Shown: positions 55,061-63,354 of the stretch, piece after piece
Position numbering within the stretch: the first letter of the stretch is position 1
How the letters are laid out: every line of letters starts with the position of its first letter
Source: Glaciihabitans arcticus
Lineage (GTDB): Bacteria; Actinomycetota; Actinomycetes; Actinomycetales; Microbacteriaceae
Length of the DNA stretch: 64,000 bases
Reading direction: 5' to 3'
NCBI RefSeq assembly: GCF_004310685.1
Contig: NZ_SISG01000001.1
Coordinates: 2,790,001-2,854,000, forward strand
Translations under genes and position numbers: made by a program
Notes under the pieces: generated by a model
The model's database searches: none
Seen by the model: the letters and a program-made list of their open reading frames with translations, nothing else
Told to the model about the DNA's origin: nothing

Positions 55061-56158
55061 ATGACCACAATCAGCCCGACGAAAGCCCCGAGAACCGTTC
55101 GCGATCGGGATGACGTCCAGGCGCAGTACGCCAGGGACTACGTCGACCTCGTCGCCGCGATGACCGACCTCGGTCTGATGCGTCGGCGTTACGGCTGGTA
55201 CCTCGGGCGCGGTCTCATCCTGATCGCCCTGTTTGCTGCGGCCTTCGTCGCCCTGTTCACCCTGGGCGCGGGGCCGATCCAGCTCGTTGTGGCCGCGGTG
55301 TTCGGCATCCTCTTCACCCAGGCGGCGTTCCTCGGCCACGACGGCGCGCACCGACAGGTGTTCGCGTCGGGCAAGAACAACGAGCGGCTCGCGCGCATCC
55401 TGAGCAATGTCGTTGTCGGCCTGAGCTACGGCTGGTGGATGAACAAGCACGGCAAGCACCACGCCAACCCGAACAAGGTGGGCAAGGATGGCGACATCGC
55501 CCCCGGTGCCATCGTCTTCACCGCCGAGGACGCTCGCCAGCGCACGGGTCTCGCCGCCTTCTTCCTCGCTCGCCAGCACTGGTTCTTCTTCCCGATCCTG
55601 ACGCTCGCCGGACTCGACCTGCACGTGAATGCGATCAAGGCGGTCGCTGGTGCCGAGCCCGTCAAGCACCGCGCACTCGAGGCCGTGCTGCTGACCATTC
55701 GACTCGTCGGGTTCCCCGCGCTCGTCGTCTGGGCGATCGGACCGTGGTGGGCGCTCGCGTTCCTCGTCGTGCAGGTTGCGGTGTTCGGTGTCTACATGGG
55801 CGGCAGCTTCGCTCCCAACCACAAGGGCATGCCCATCGTGCCGCCGACGCTCACCATCGACTTCCTGCGGCGCCAGACGCTGATGTCCCGCAACATCAGC
55901 GGCGGACCGCTCGTGGCGATCGGCATGGGCGGACTCAACTACCAGATCGAGCACCACCTCTTTCCGACCATGCCGAGCAGCAACCTGGGCAAGGCTCGTC
56001 CGCTCGTGAAGGCCTATTGCGAGCAGCGTGGCATCGCCTACACCGAGACCACGCTCGTCGGCTCCTACCGGATCGTGCTCGCCTACCTCCAGAAGGTGGG
56101 GCTGGGCCACGCCGACCCGTTCGAGTGCCCGGTGACCGCGCAGTTGCGAACCCGCTAG
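55061..56158 (+). CDS. Membrane fatty acid desaturase
   Basis: A 365-residue di-iron desaturase that puts a double bond into fatty acyl chains in the membrane, probably to keep it fluid at low temperature. The three histidine boxes are HDGAH (93-97), HGKHH (130-134) and QIEHH (295-299), with two pairs of membrane helices between them. A two-component system follows 11 bases downstream, much as desK-desR follows des in Bacillus. Leaderless start. Confidence 0.94.
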   Translation: MTTISPTKAPRTVRDRDDVQAQYARDYVDLVAAMTDLGLMRRRYGWYLGRGLILIALFAAAFVALFTLGAGPIQLVVAAVFGILFTQAAFLGHDGAHRQVFASGKNNERLARILSNVVVGLSYGWWMNKHGKHHANPNKVGKDGDIAPGAIVFTAEDARQRTGLAAFFLARQHWFFFPILTLAGLDLHVNAIKAVAGAEPVKHRALEAVLLTIRLVGFPALVVWAIGPWWALAFLVVQVAVFGVYMGGSFAPNHKGMPIVPPTLTIDFLRRQTLMSRNISGGPLVAIGMGGLNYQIEHHLFPTMPSSNLGKARPLVKAYCEQRGIAYTETTLVGSYRIVLAYLQKVGLGHADPFECPVTAQLRTR

Positions 56159-56169
56159 ACGCGAGGACA

Positions 56170-57369
56170 ATGGTGGGCGTGCCCTCCCTGAAAGCCGCTC
56201 GATCGTCGATTGTGATCGGCTGGCTCATGGTCGCCGGTGTCGCCATCGCGATCGCGGCGCTCGCCGTCGGGGCCACGCTGTCGACGACGCTCTACGGTGT
56301 GCCCATCGCGATCTCCTTCCTGCTCGCCGCCCTGCACGCCTCGTCCATCCCACTCGCGATCCCGCGTCCGCTACTCGCCGGGGTGATCTCCGCGGCGAGC
56401 GTGCTGCTCTTCGCCGTAGTGCAGTCCGGCTCGGATGCAGCGCCCTGGCCGTGGGCGGTCGTCACCCTCGTCACCCATTCGGTAACGCTCGTGCTCGTCG
56501 GCCTGCAGGCCCGCCGCTGGATTGCGGTAGCGAGTTGGGCGACAGCTTCGCTCGCGACCATCGCGGTGGCCCTCGTGCTGCCCCGGTACGTCGACGCCCC
56601 CGCGATCAACATCATCATCGCCGCGTCCATCTCCGGGGTGGCCGTGGCAGGCGGCATCGTCTGGCGGGAATGGCGGGAGATCCGCGCGCAGCTGATCCGC
56701 GCCCGGTCGGAGTCGAGCGAAGAGCACGAGTTTCGCGTGATCGCCGAGGAGAAGACCCGCATCGCCCGGGAGTTGCACGACATCGTGGCCCACAGCATGT
56801 CGATCATCAACGTGCAGGCCTCCACCGCGGTGTTCCGCCATCAGGGCGTGCCGGAGCCGGTCGCCCGGGAGTTCGGCGAGATCGCGGAGGCCGCGCGAGG
56901 TGCCATCGCGGAACTGCGCGGTGTGCTCGGGGTTCTGCGCGAGGACGGCAGCCCGCTGGCACTCGCCCCGCAGCCGGGGCTCGAGGAGATCCCCGCACTG
57001 GTCGAGGCGGCCTCGCGCTCCGGGGTCACGATCGCCCTCGAGGGCGACGACTCCCGCGAGCTGCCGCCGGTCGGCGAGCCGGCCGCGCTCGCTGCCTTCC
57101 GTGTGGTGCAGGAGGCGATCAGTAACGCGATCCGCCACGCCCCCGACGCGGCGATCCGGGTGCGGGTCAGTCACGACCCGACAGCCATGACGGTCGAGGT
57201 GGTCAACGATGCGAGCGAGCATGGGATCCGGCCTGTCGGTAGCGGACACGGCATCACCGGTATGCGCGAGCGGGTCGCGGCCGTGAGTGGGGACATCCGA
57301 ACCGGTGCGACAGAGGCCGGCGGCTTCTCGGTCGTCGCCCGCATACCGCGCAGGGAGGCAGGCGCATGA
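56170..57369 (+). CDS. Membrane sensor histidine kinase (NarL-partner type, DesK-like)
   Basis: A 399-residue kinase. Residues 1-165 hold five to six membrane helices without a large extracellular loop, then comes a short coiled stretch, the HisKA_3 domain with EKTRIARELHDIVAHSM (His203), and an HATPase_c domain ending at the C terminus. The layout is that of DesK, a membrane-fluidity sensor. Start: ATG at 56170 (GAGG upstream); a GTG at 56179 with GACAAT behind it is an alternative. It lies between a desaturase gene and its response regulator gene (ATGA overlap). Confidence 0.92.
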   Translation: MVGVPSLKAARSSIVIGWLMVAGVAIAIAALAVGATLSTTLYGVPIAISFLLAALHASSIPLAIPRPLLAGVISAASVLLFAVVQSGSDAAPWPWAVVTLVTHSVTLVLVGLQARRWIAVASWATASLATIAVALVLPRYVDAPAINIIIAASISGVAVAGGIVWREWREIRAQLIRARSESSEEHEFRVIAEEKTRIARELHDIVAHSMSIINVQASTAVFRHQGVPEPVAREFGEIAEAARGAIAELRGVLGVLREDGSPLALAPQPGLEEIPALVEAASRSGVTIALEGDDSRELPPVGEPAALAAFRVVQEAISNAIRHAPDAAIRVRVSHDPTAMTVEVVNDASEHGIRPVGSGHGITGMRERVAAVSGDIRTGATEAGGFSVVARIPRREAGA

Positions 57370-58028
57370 GCACTCGCATAGTCATCGTCGACGACCAGGC
57401 CATGGTGCGTGCCGGATTCGCGGCGCTTCTGGAGGCGCAGGACGACTTCGAGGTGGTCGGTCAGGCGGAGAACGGCGAGCAAGGGGTGCGCCTCGCGGTC
57501 GAGCTGAGTCCCGATGTGGTCCTGATGGACATCCGGATGCCCGTGCTCGACGGCATCGAGGCGACCCGTCGCATCCTCGCGAGTGGCAGTGACCCTGCGC
57601 CGGCGATCATCGTGCTCACGACCTTCGACGCGGACGAGTACGTCTTCGAGGCGATCCGGGCAGGGGCCAGCGGCTTCCTGCTCAAGGATGCGACCCCCGC
57701 GGAGCTCGTGGACGCGGTCCGCATCGTGCTGCGCGGTGATGCCCTGCTCTCCCCGTCGGTCACCCGCACGATGATCGAGCGCTTCGCCCGACTGGAGAAG
57801 CCGCGTGCCGCGAAAGAACTGCCGCCCCTCACCGGTCGCGAGCGTGAGGTGCTGCTCCTCGTCGCGCGCGGGCTCTCGAATGCCGAGATCGCCGACGCGC
57901 TCACCCTGGCCGAGCAGACGGTGAAGAGTCACGTGAGCCACGTGCTGATGAAGTTGGGCGCGCGCGACCGGGCGCAGGCCGTTGTCGCCGCCTACGAGAG
58001 CAGACTCGTCGTGCCTGCGGGGGAGTGA
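57366..58028 (+). CDS. NarL/FixJ-family response regulator (DesR-like)
   Basis: A 220-residue regulator. The receiver begins TRIVIVDDQAMVRAGF with phospho-acceptor Asp55 in VVLMDIRMPVLDG and has the usual KDATPAEL loop. The LuxR-type helix-turn-helix reads LTGREREVLLLVARGLSNAE then LTLAEQTVKSHVSHVLMKLG. It is coupled to the kinase gene by ATGA. The desaturase gene upstream is the obvious target by analogy with DesKR, but no binding site has been picked out. Confidence 0.95.
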   Translation: MSTRIVIVDDQAMVRAGFAALLEAQDDFEVVGQAENGEQGVRLAVELSPDVVLMDIRMPVLDGIEATRRILASGSDPAPAIIVLTTFDADEYVFEAIRAGASGFLLKDATPAELVDAVRIVLRGDALLSPSVTRTMIERFARLEKPRAAKELPPLTGREREVLLLVARGLSNAEIADALTLAEQTVKSHVSHVLMKLGARDRAQAVVAAYESRLVVPAGE

Positions 58029-58069
58029 TCGGGAGCCTGAGAGTTGGGCGTGGGGTCGGCGTCGTCGGT

Positions 58070-58075
58070 TATTCT
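58070..58075 (+). promoter_or_regulatory. -10 box (TATTCT), YkvA-like gene
   Basis: TATTCT six bases before the ATG at 58082. Confidence 0.55.
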
Positions 58076-58081
58076 CGACGC

Positions 58082-58297
58082 ATGACCCCACGCCGCCGCA
58101 CCATTTCCGCGATCCTCGTCGCCGTCGGCGCCATCGTCTACGGCGCCTCGCCCATCGACGTCATCCCTGAGCTGCTGACCGGTCCGCTGGGTCTCGTCGA
58201 CGACGCGGCCGTCTGGGTCGGCGCCGCCGTCTGGATCTACAACCTGCTCAAGAACCGCGGCCAGGGTCCGGTCGACCCGCCGCGGCCGAAGGTCTAG
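58082..58297 (+). CDS. DUF1232 (YkvA-like) small membrane protein
   Basis: A 71-residue protein with two membrane helices around the family motif YGASPIDVIPELLTGPLG, whose Ser-Pro-x-Asp-x-x-Pro core is typical of DUF1232. Basic N terminus (MTPRRR) and C terminus face the cytoplasm. Function unknown. The ATG at 58082 is set by the TATTCT box and the family's start. Confidence 0.88.
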   Translation: MTPRRRTISAILVAVGAIVYGASPIDVIPELLTGPLGLVDDAAVWVGAAVWIYNLLKNRGQGPVDPPRPKV

Positions 58298-58370
58298 TAC
58301 TTCATATGGAGTAGCCGAGTGCATCCTCCGGGCGGACGTTCTCCCAGCGACGATCGACGAGAGTAGAACC

Positions 58371-58751
58371 ATGCACCCATCGCACGCCGTTCGAATCCTC
58401 GTTGTGGACGAGGAGAACGGGCTCACCGACATCGTACGCCGCGCACTGCAGCTCGAGGGCTGGGTCACAGCCATCGCCCCGACCGGCGCCGAGGCGATCG
58501 CAGCCGTGGACACCTTCGAACCGCACATCATCCTGCTCGACATGATGCTGCCGGACATGCTCGGCACCGAGGTGGCGACCAGGCTGCGGGCCGCCGGCGT
58601 TGAGACGCCGATCGTCTTCCTGACCGGCCGCTCCGAGCACGAAGATCGTATGGCCGGCTATGCGTCCGGCGCCGACGCGTACCTGACCAAGCCGTTCGGT
58701 CTCGACGAACTCGTGAACGCGCTGAAGCCGATCGTGAGCCAGCTGGTCTAG
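58371..58751 (+). CDS. Single-domain response regulator (receiver only)
   Basis: A 126-residue receiver domain with nothing attached. It reads VRILVVDEENGLTDIVRRAL, phospho-acceptor Asp57 in IILLDMMLPDMLG, Thr in VFLTGRS and Lys in YLTKPFG. The acidic pocket is DEE rather than the usual DD. The sequence resembles the receiver of OmpR-type regulators but stops before a DNA-binding domain, which is absent downstream. It may pass phosphate between kinases, or act through protein contacts. No partner kinase is adjacent. Confidence 0.9.
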   Translation: MHPSHAVRILVVDEENGLTDIVRRALQLEGWVTAIAPTGAEAIAAVDTFEPHIILLDMMLPDMLGTEVATRLRAAGVETPIVFLTGRSEHEDRMAGYASGADAYLTKPFGLDELVNALKPIVSQLV

Positions 58752-58835
58752 TCCGTCTGCTCCATCGCGCGTGCTGCGGTGGTCTTGCCTTCGGCGATCA
58801 TCTCGTCAGCGGTGGAATGGTCGATACTGGGTGCC

Positions 58836-59198
58836 ATGAAGCTCCGTATCGCGGTCGGCCTGCTGGTGGTGCTCGCTTCGGCGGGATGCACGGCGCAGTC
58901 TCCATCCGACCCGGTTCCCTCGGCCGTGATCGAACCTGAAGTGACAGTGAATCCGACCCCGGAGGCGTATACGACCGCCGTCGAGCAGCAGGCCGGCGAC
59001 TGTTTCGCCGAGCTCGGGGTGACGCAGCCGCTCAGCTACGTCGAGGGCAACACCGGCATGAAGATGGTGGGCGTCGTCAGCGCGGAGGGATCGACCGGCC
59101 CGCTGAGTTGGGATGTTGGACGCCTGAACGCGGGCGGCATCATCGTCGAGCCGCGCGACGAGCAGACCCGGTCGGCCCTCGAGTCGGCGGGCTGCTAA
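58836..59198 (+). CDS. Small lipoprotein of unknown function
   Basis: A 120-residue precursor. The signal sequence MKLRIAVGLLVVLASAGC ends in a lipobox (LASAGC), so the mature protein starts at Cys18 and is anchored on the outer face of the membrane. The rest is a small soluble domain with two more cysteines (about 56 and 120) that could pair. A GATACT seven bases before the ATG is a weak -10. It is convergent with the TetR gene; the stops overlap in CTAA (59195-59198). Confidence 0.85.
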   Translation: MKLRIAVGLLVVLASAGCTAQSPSDPVPSAVIEPEVTVNPTPEAYTTAVEQQAGDCFAELGVTQPLSYVEGNTGMKMVGVVSAEGSTGPLSWDVGRLNAGGIIVEPRDEQTRSALESAGC

Positions 59199-59761
59199 CC
59201 GAGCAGCGCACCCACCAGTCGCCGGGCTCCGGCTTCCTCGATCGTCGACCGGCTGAGCGCGCGAAGGATTACCGCGCCCACGATCGCCTCGCCCACCTCC
59301 TCGATCGGGGTGTCGACGGCGAGGCCCTCCTCGTGGATCGCCTTCCTGATGCGATCGGCCATTGATGAGGTCGCACCGAGGCTCGAGTAGATCCGGCGGC
59401 CGACGTCGGCGTTGCCTGCCGCGGCCGCGATGATCGAGCGCAGCAGCCCCTCGCCGTCCGGCCGGGCCAGAACGTGGAAGATGCCGGTGATCCAGTCGAC
59501 GAGGTCGGCGCGGATGTCGCCGGTTTCCGGCGGACGCAAGCTGTCCGGCAGGAGCAGCCCATCGAGGAGGCAGTCTGCGACGACGTCGCCCTTCGAGGGC
59601 CACCAGCGGTAGATCGTCTGCTTGCCGACTCCAGCTTCGGCGGCGATGCCCTCCATCGTGAGGTGGTCGTAGCCCTTCGACATGAAGAGGCGCGCTGTCG
59701 CCTCGAGAATGGCGAGCCGTGCCGCTTCACTGCGGACCGGGCCTTGTCGATGGTCCGTCAT
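59195..59761 (-). CDS. TetR family transcriptional regulator
   Basis: A 188-residue TetR regulator. The N-terminal helix-turn-helix reads ILEATARLFMSKGYDHLTME, then GVGKQTIYRWWPSKGDVVA. The start is set at the ATG at 59761, with TATGAT exactly six bases upstream (leaderless); a GTG two codons earlier is less likely. It is divergent from the MMPL transporter and probably represses it through the inverted repeat at 59781-59813. Confidence 0.93.
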   Translation of the reverse strand: MTDHRQGPVRSEAARLAILEATARLFMSKGYDHLTMEGIAAEAGVGKQTIYRWWPSKGDVVADCLLDGLLLPDSLRPPETGDIRADLVDWITGIFHVLARPDGEGLLRSIIAAAAGNADVGRRIYSSLGATSSMADRIRKAIHEEGLAVDTPIEEVGEAIVGAVILRALSRSTIEEAGARRLVGALLG

Positions 59762-59767
59762 CCTCAC

Positions 59768-59773
59768 ATCATA
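59768..59773 (-). promoter_or_regulatory. -10 box (TATGAT), TetR gene
   Basis: TATGAT six bases before the ATG at 59761. Confidence 0.55.
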
Positions 59774-59780
59774 TGTTCAG

Positions 59781-59813
59781 TTCATAGACGAGACGTTGCG
59801 TATAGTCTATGAA
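59781..59813. promoter_or_regulatory. Inverted repeat TTCATAGAC-N15-GTCTATGAA, TetR/MMPL spacer
   Basis: Perfect 9-bp arms at 59781-59789 and 59805-59813. The right arm overlaps TATAGT (59801-59806), a likely -10 for the MMPL gene. A TetR operator is the natural reading. Confidence 0.55.
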
Positions 59814-59837
59814 GTCTGATTCTCTTGGGGGAAAACT

Positions 59838-62369
59838 GTGGCTGAACTGCTCTACCGACTGGGTACCTTCTCTGCGCGTCGCGCCTGGTCCGTGATCATC
59901 GCGTGGGTCATCATCTTCGCGCTGGCCGGTGGCGCCTTCGCCATCGGGTTCAAGGGCCTCGTCTCCAGTTTCGACGTTCCCGGCACCGCATCGGGCGACG
60001 TGATCAGCAAGCTCGAGGACAAGCTGCCCGACTTCGCCGGCGCCTCCGGCGTTGTGCTGTTCACCACGGAAAACGGCTCGGCCCTCACCAACGACCAGAA
60101 GTCGCAGATCAGCGCGCTCGTCGACGACGGCAAGGACCTGCCTGACGTCACCGACGTGATCGACCCCTTCGACGCCGAGCAGCAGCGTGCCGACCAGGCT
60201 GCCGAGGTCGCAGACGGCCGCACCCAGATCGAAGACGGCATCACCCAGTTGGATGACGGCCAGAAGCAGCTGGACGCCGGTCGCGAACAGCTCGAAGCGG
60301 GCAAGGCCCAGCTCGAAGCCGGCATCAAGCAGGCTCAGGCGGCCGGAGCTCCTGCCGCCCAGACCGCCCCTCTAGAGGCCCAGCTCGCCGCGCTCAAGAC
60401 GCAGGTCACCGCTCTCGACGACCAGCAGGACACGGTCGACGCGGGTCGCGAAGACCTCGCCGACGCCACTACCCAGCTCGAGCTCGGCGAGGAGCTGCTC
60501 GGCCTCGCCGCCGGCATCCGCCAGGTCTCCGATGACGGCTCGACCGCCCTCGTCAACGTCTCCTTCGACAAGCCCCGCCTCGAACTCTCCGCCGAGACCA
60601 AGGAGGGCGTGATCGAGCACTTCGAGTCCGAGCCCATCGACGGCGTCGAGGTCGGCTTCTCCACGGATATCGCGCAGGGCGTGCCGCAGATCTTCGGTGT
60701 CGGCGAGGCGGTCGGACTCGTCTTCGCGGGCGTTGTGCTGCTGGTGCTGCTCGGCTCGTTGCTCGCGGCAGCCATCCCGATTCTGACGGCGCTCGTCGGC
60801 GTCGGCATCGGCGTGCTCAGCGTTATGTCGTTCTCGGGCGTGGTGCAGATGGCCTCGGTCACCCCCGTGCTCGGCGTAATGCTCGGCCTCGCGGTCGGCA
60901 TCGATTACTCGCTCTTCATCATCAACCGCCACCGCAAGCAGCTGCTGCAGGGCGCCGAGGTGCGCGAGTCGATCGGACTCGCCAACGGCACCGCGGGCAA
61001 TGCCGTCGTCTTCGCCGGGATGACGGTCATCGTGGCCCTCGTTGCGCTGAACGTCACGGGTGTGCCCTTCCTGGGCCTCATGGGTACCGCCGGTGCCGTG
61101 TGTGTTGCGGTCGCCGTGCTCATCGCCATCACCCTCACCCCGGCACTTCTCGGACTGATGGGGGAACGTATCATCGGCAAGCGCTCGCGTGCGGCCTCGG
61201 TGACGGCTGCCGCGAAGGCCAAACCGGTGCGCCAGATGTCGACGGTGCGCGCCGTCGTCACCGCCGTGCTCGCCGTGGCTGTGCTGCTCGTCATCGCGAT
61301 CCCATCGCTCTCGATGCGGCTCGGGCTCCCCGACGGCTCCACCGAGCCGGAGGAGTCGTCGTCGTACCTCGCGTTCAGCGTCACGGAAGAGGAGTTCGGC
61401 GCCGGCGCGACCGGCCCGCTCCTCGTCACCGCGACCCTGCCCGACGGTCTCGACGATGACGAGGTGCTCGAGCAGCAGGCGCTCATCGCCCGCACCGTCG
61501 CCGACGTCGAGCACGTCACGGCCGTGGCGCCCATTGCCGTCTCCGATGACTCGCGACTGACAGCGTTCCAGGTCATCCCCGAGGGCGGACCGAACAGCGC
61601 CTCGACCGAGCAGCTCGTGCGCGATCTGCGTACCCTGCCCTCGATCGGCAGCGGCATCACGCTCGGGGTCGCCGGCCAGGCCGCCATCAACATCGACATC
61701 TCTGAGGGTCTATCGGACGTGCTGCCGACCTACCTCGCCCTCGTCGTCGGACTCTCGCTGCTCATCATGATCCTGGTCTTCCGCTCGCTACTCGTGCCGC
61801 TCATCGCGACCGGCGGATTCGTTCTGTCATTGTTCGCGACCTACGGCGCGACGGTCGCGGTGTTCCAATGGGGCTGGTTTGCCGACCTCATCGGGCTGCA
61901 CAGCACGGGGCCGATCCTGAGCTTCCTACCCGTCATCCTCGTCGGAATTCTCTTCGGGCTGGCGATGGACTACCAGCTCTTCCTGGCCTCGGGAATGCGC
62001 GAGGCGTACGTTCACGGCTCCACCGCGAAGATGGCCGTGGTCGAGGGATTCCATGCTGGACGCGCGGTTGTCACGGCGGCGGCTCTCATCATGATTTCGG
62101 TCTTCGGCGGGTTCATCTTCTCCGAGTCGGCGATGATCCGCTCGGTCGGGTTCGGTCTCGCGATCGGTGTGCTCTTTGACGCCTTCATCGTGCGCATGCT
62201 GCTGATGCCCGCGTTGATGCTCCTGCTCGGTCGTTCGGCCTGGTGGCTTCCGCGCTGGCTCGACCGCCTGCTGCCGAACGTCGACGTCGAGGGTGCTGCT
62301 CTCGAACGTCGGCACCACGCGGTGGCCCCAACCGAAACACCGGAGCCGGTCACTGCACCGTCGCGCTAG
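59838..62369 (+). CDS. MMPL/RND family transporter
   Basis: An 843-residue transporter of the MmpL type with 11-12 membrane helices in two RND-like halves. Between helix 1 and helix 2 the outer domain (about residues 100-230) contains a coiled stretch of seven-residue repeats of the form QL-D/E-A-G (GITQLDDGQKQLDAGREQL and on). Motif VGIDYSLFIINRHRKQL marks helix 4 and the matching GLAMDYQLFLASGMREAY the second half, with the proton-relay Asp. It exports lipids or drugs by proton motive force. GTG start with GGGGGA upstream; repressed probably by the divergent TetR protein. Confidence 0.95.
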   Translation: MAELLYRLGTFSARRAWSVIIAWVIIFALAGGAFAIGFKGLVSSFDVPGTASGDVISKLEDKLPDFAGASGVVLFTTENGSALTNDQKSQISALVDDGKDLPDVTDVIDPFDAEQQRADQAAEVADGRTQIEDGITQLDDGQKQLDAGREQLEAGKAQLEAGIKQAQAAGAPAAQTAPLEAQLAALKTQVTALDDQQDTVDAGREDLADATTQLELGEELLGLAAGIRQVSDDGSTALVNVSFDKPRLELSAETKEGVIEHFESEPIDGVEVGFSTDIAQGVPQIFGVGEAVGLVFAGVVLLVLLGSLLAAAIPILTALVGVGIGVLSVMSFSGVVQMASVTPVLGVMLGLAVGIDYSLFIINRHRKQLLQGAEVRESIGLANGTAGNAVVFAGMTVIVALVALNVTGVPFLGLMGTAGAVCVAVAVLIAITLTPALLGLMGERIIGKRSRAASVTAAAKAKPVRQMSTVRAVVTAVLAVAVLLVIAIPSLSMRLGLPDGSTEPEESSSYLAFSVTEEEFGAGATGPLLVTATLPDGLDDDEVLEQQALIARTVADVEHVTAVAPIAVSDDSRLTAFQVIPEGGPNSASTEQLVRDLRTLPSIGSGITLGVAGQAAINIDISEGLSDVLPTYLALVVGLSLLIMILVFRSLLVPLIATGGFVLSLFATYGATVAVFQWGWFADLIGLHSTGPILSFLPVILVGILFGLAMDYQLFLASGMREAYVHGSTAKMAVVEGFHAGRAVVTAAALIMISVFGGFIFSESAMIRSVGFGLAIGVLFDAFIVRMLLMPALMLLLGRSAWWLPRWLDRLLPNVDVEGAALERRHHAVAPTETPEPVTAPSR

Positions 62370-62614
62370 AAAGGGCCGAACCTCGCGGCATACGCCTCGA
62401 GTTCGCTGCGGCGATGCTGATCGAAGAAGAACGAATGCTGGCCGAGGCCCTCGGTGCGAATGGTCACCATCTTCTTGCCGACGGTGATGGTCGGCTTGTG
62501 GGCAACGTGGTACCGCGCGGTGTCAGAGAACCCGAACACCTCCAGGACCCGTCCATCGAAGCTGAGAAGCGTTGTGTCACTCGCCCACACGTCGCGAAAT
62601 TCGTCAGTGGTCAT
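62366..62614 (-). CDS. Small protein of unknown function (82 residues)
   Basis: A soluble 82-residue protein beginning MTTDEFRDVWASDTTLLSFD and rich in aromatic residues (ARYHVAHKPTITV, HSFFFDQHRRSELE). It might be a small beta domain of the PH/YcxB kind, but this is a guess. TAGAGT six bases before the ATG supports a real leaderless gene. Its stop is interlocked with that of the MMPL gene in CTAG (62366-62369). Confidence 0.7.
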   Translation of the reverse strand: MTTDEFRDVWASDTTLLSFDGRVLEVFGFSDTARYHVAHKPTITVGKKMVTIRTEGLGQHSFFFDQHRRSELEAYAARFGPF

Positions 62615-62620
62615 GCGCGG

Positions 62621-62626
62621 ACTCTA
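62621..62626 (-). promoter_or_regulatory. -10 box (TAGAGT), small protein gene
   Basis: TAGAGT six bases before the ATG at 62614. Confidence 0.5.
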
Positions 62627-62722
62627 AATGCCCAGGGCGAACGACCGATGAACAGCTCCCGGCGGCCCATCAGCGCGGCCTTCTGGTAACCGCGTGCGCA
62701 CCGCCCAAGGCTCGTTGTTAGC

Positions 62723-62752
62723 AAAAACCCGCGCGGATGAAGCTACCGCGGG
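62723..62752 (-). terminator. Intrinsic terminator of the TetR gene at 62756
   Basis: On the minus strand CGCGGG-type arms (CCCGCG at 62752-62747, CGCGGG at 62733-62728) form a hairpin followed by five T residues (62727-62723), just behind the TetR stop codon. Confidence 0.75.
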
Positions 62753-62755
62753 CAA

Positions 62756-63319
62756 CTAGCGGAGCAGCCCCTCGAGCCCGTCGAGCACGTCGTGCAGAAC
62801 GGCCTCGAGGGTACGCTCGCCGCCCGCGTCGAGCCAGCGGTCGATGGAGACGTTGAAGGCGGTGGTTGCGACGTGGGCGCCGAGCGTCGCAGTGAGTTCG
62901 TCGCAGCCGCGGGCGAGGAACCCGAGCCGGGTCGCCTCGGCGAGGATCGAGTGCTTGCGTAGTTCCCGTTCGCGCAGGCCGCCGTCCGACTGCACGATCG
63001 AGCGGTGCAGTTCGAGGTGCTCGCGCTGGCCAACCAGGTTGACGGTCGCCACGGTTTCGAGCGCCGACCGGATGACGCCCATCGCGCTCAGGCCGGGCGC
63101 TGCCTCGGCCATCAGCCTCTCGACGATCCCGGGCAGCTGAGTGTCGAAGGCGAAAAGCACTTCCCGCTTGTCGGGGAAGTGTCGGAAGAACGTGCGGGTG
63201 GTGAGGCCGGCGCGTTCGGTGATCTGCGGCACCGTCGTCTCGGCGAAGCCCTGTTCGATGAACAGTTCGAGGGCGGCGCGCTCAAGGCGTGATCCCGCGT
63301 CCGGTTGCCATCTACTCAC
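62756..63319 (-). CDS. TetR family transcriptional regulator
   Basis: A 187-residue TetR regulator. The helix-turn-helix region reads LERAALELFIEQGFAETTV then AGLTTRTFFRHFPDKREVLF, typical of the AcrR/FadR-like MftR group. The start is a GTG with TAGGAT six bases upstream (leaderless). It is divergent from the quinone oxidoreductase gene at 63401; two identical-arm operators lie in the 81-bp spacer. A terminator follows its stop. Confidence 0.93.
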   Translation of the reverse strand: MSRWQPDAGSRLERAALELFIEQGFAETTVPQITERAGLTTRTFFRHFPDKREVLFAFDTQLPGIVERLMAEAAPGLSAMGVIRSALETVATVNLVGQREHLELHRSIVQSDGGLRERELRKHSILAEATRLGFLARGCDELTATLGAHVATTAFNVSIDRWLDAGGERTLEAVLHDVLDGLEGLLR

Positions 63320-63325
63320 GGGTTC

Positions 63326-63331
63326 ATCCTA
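63326..63331 (-). promoter_or_regulatory. -10 box (TAGGAT), TetR gene
   Basis: TAGGAT six bases before the GTG at 63319; ATGACA 17 bases upstream (63349-63354) serves as -35. Confidence 0.55.
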
Positions 63332-63337
63332 GCGGTG

Positions 63338-63354
63338 ATGACATTGTGTGTCAT
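63338..63354. promoter_or_regulatory. TetR operator 1 (ATGACA-N5-TGTCAT)
   Basis: Perfect 6-bp arms. The two arms are also the -35 elements (ATGACA) of the divergent promoters. Confidence 0.6.

Noticed and set aside
62648-62689. 13-codon ORF after the small protein gene
   Set aside because: No ribosome site or promoter, no conservation evidence; too short to support.
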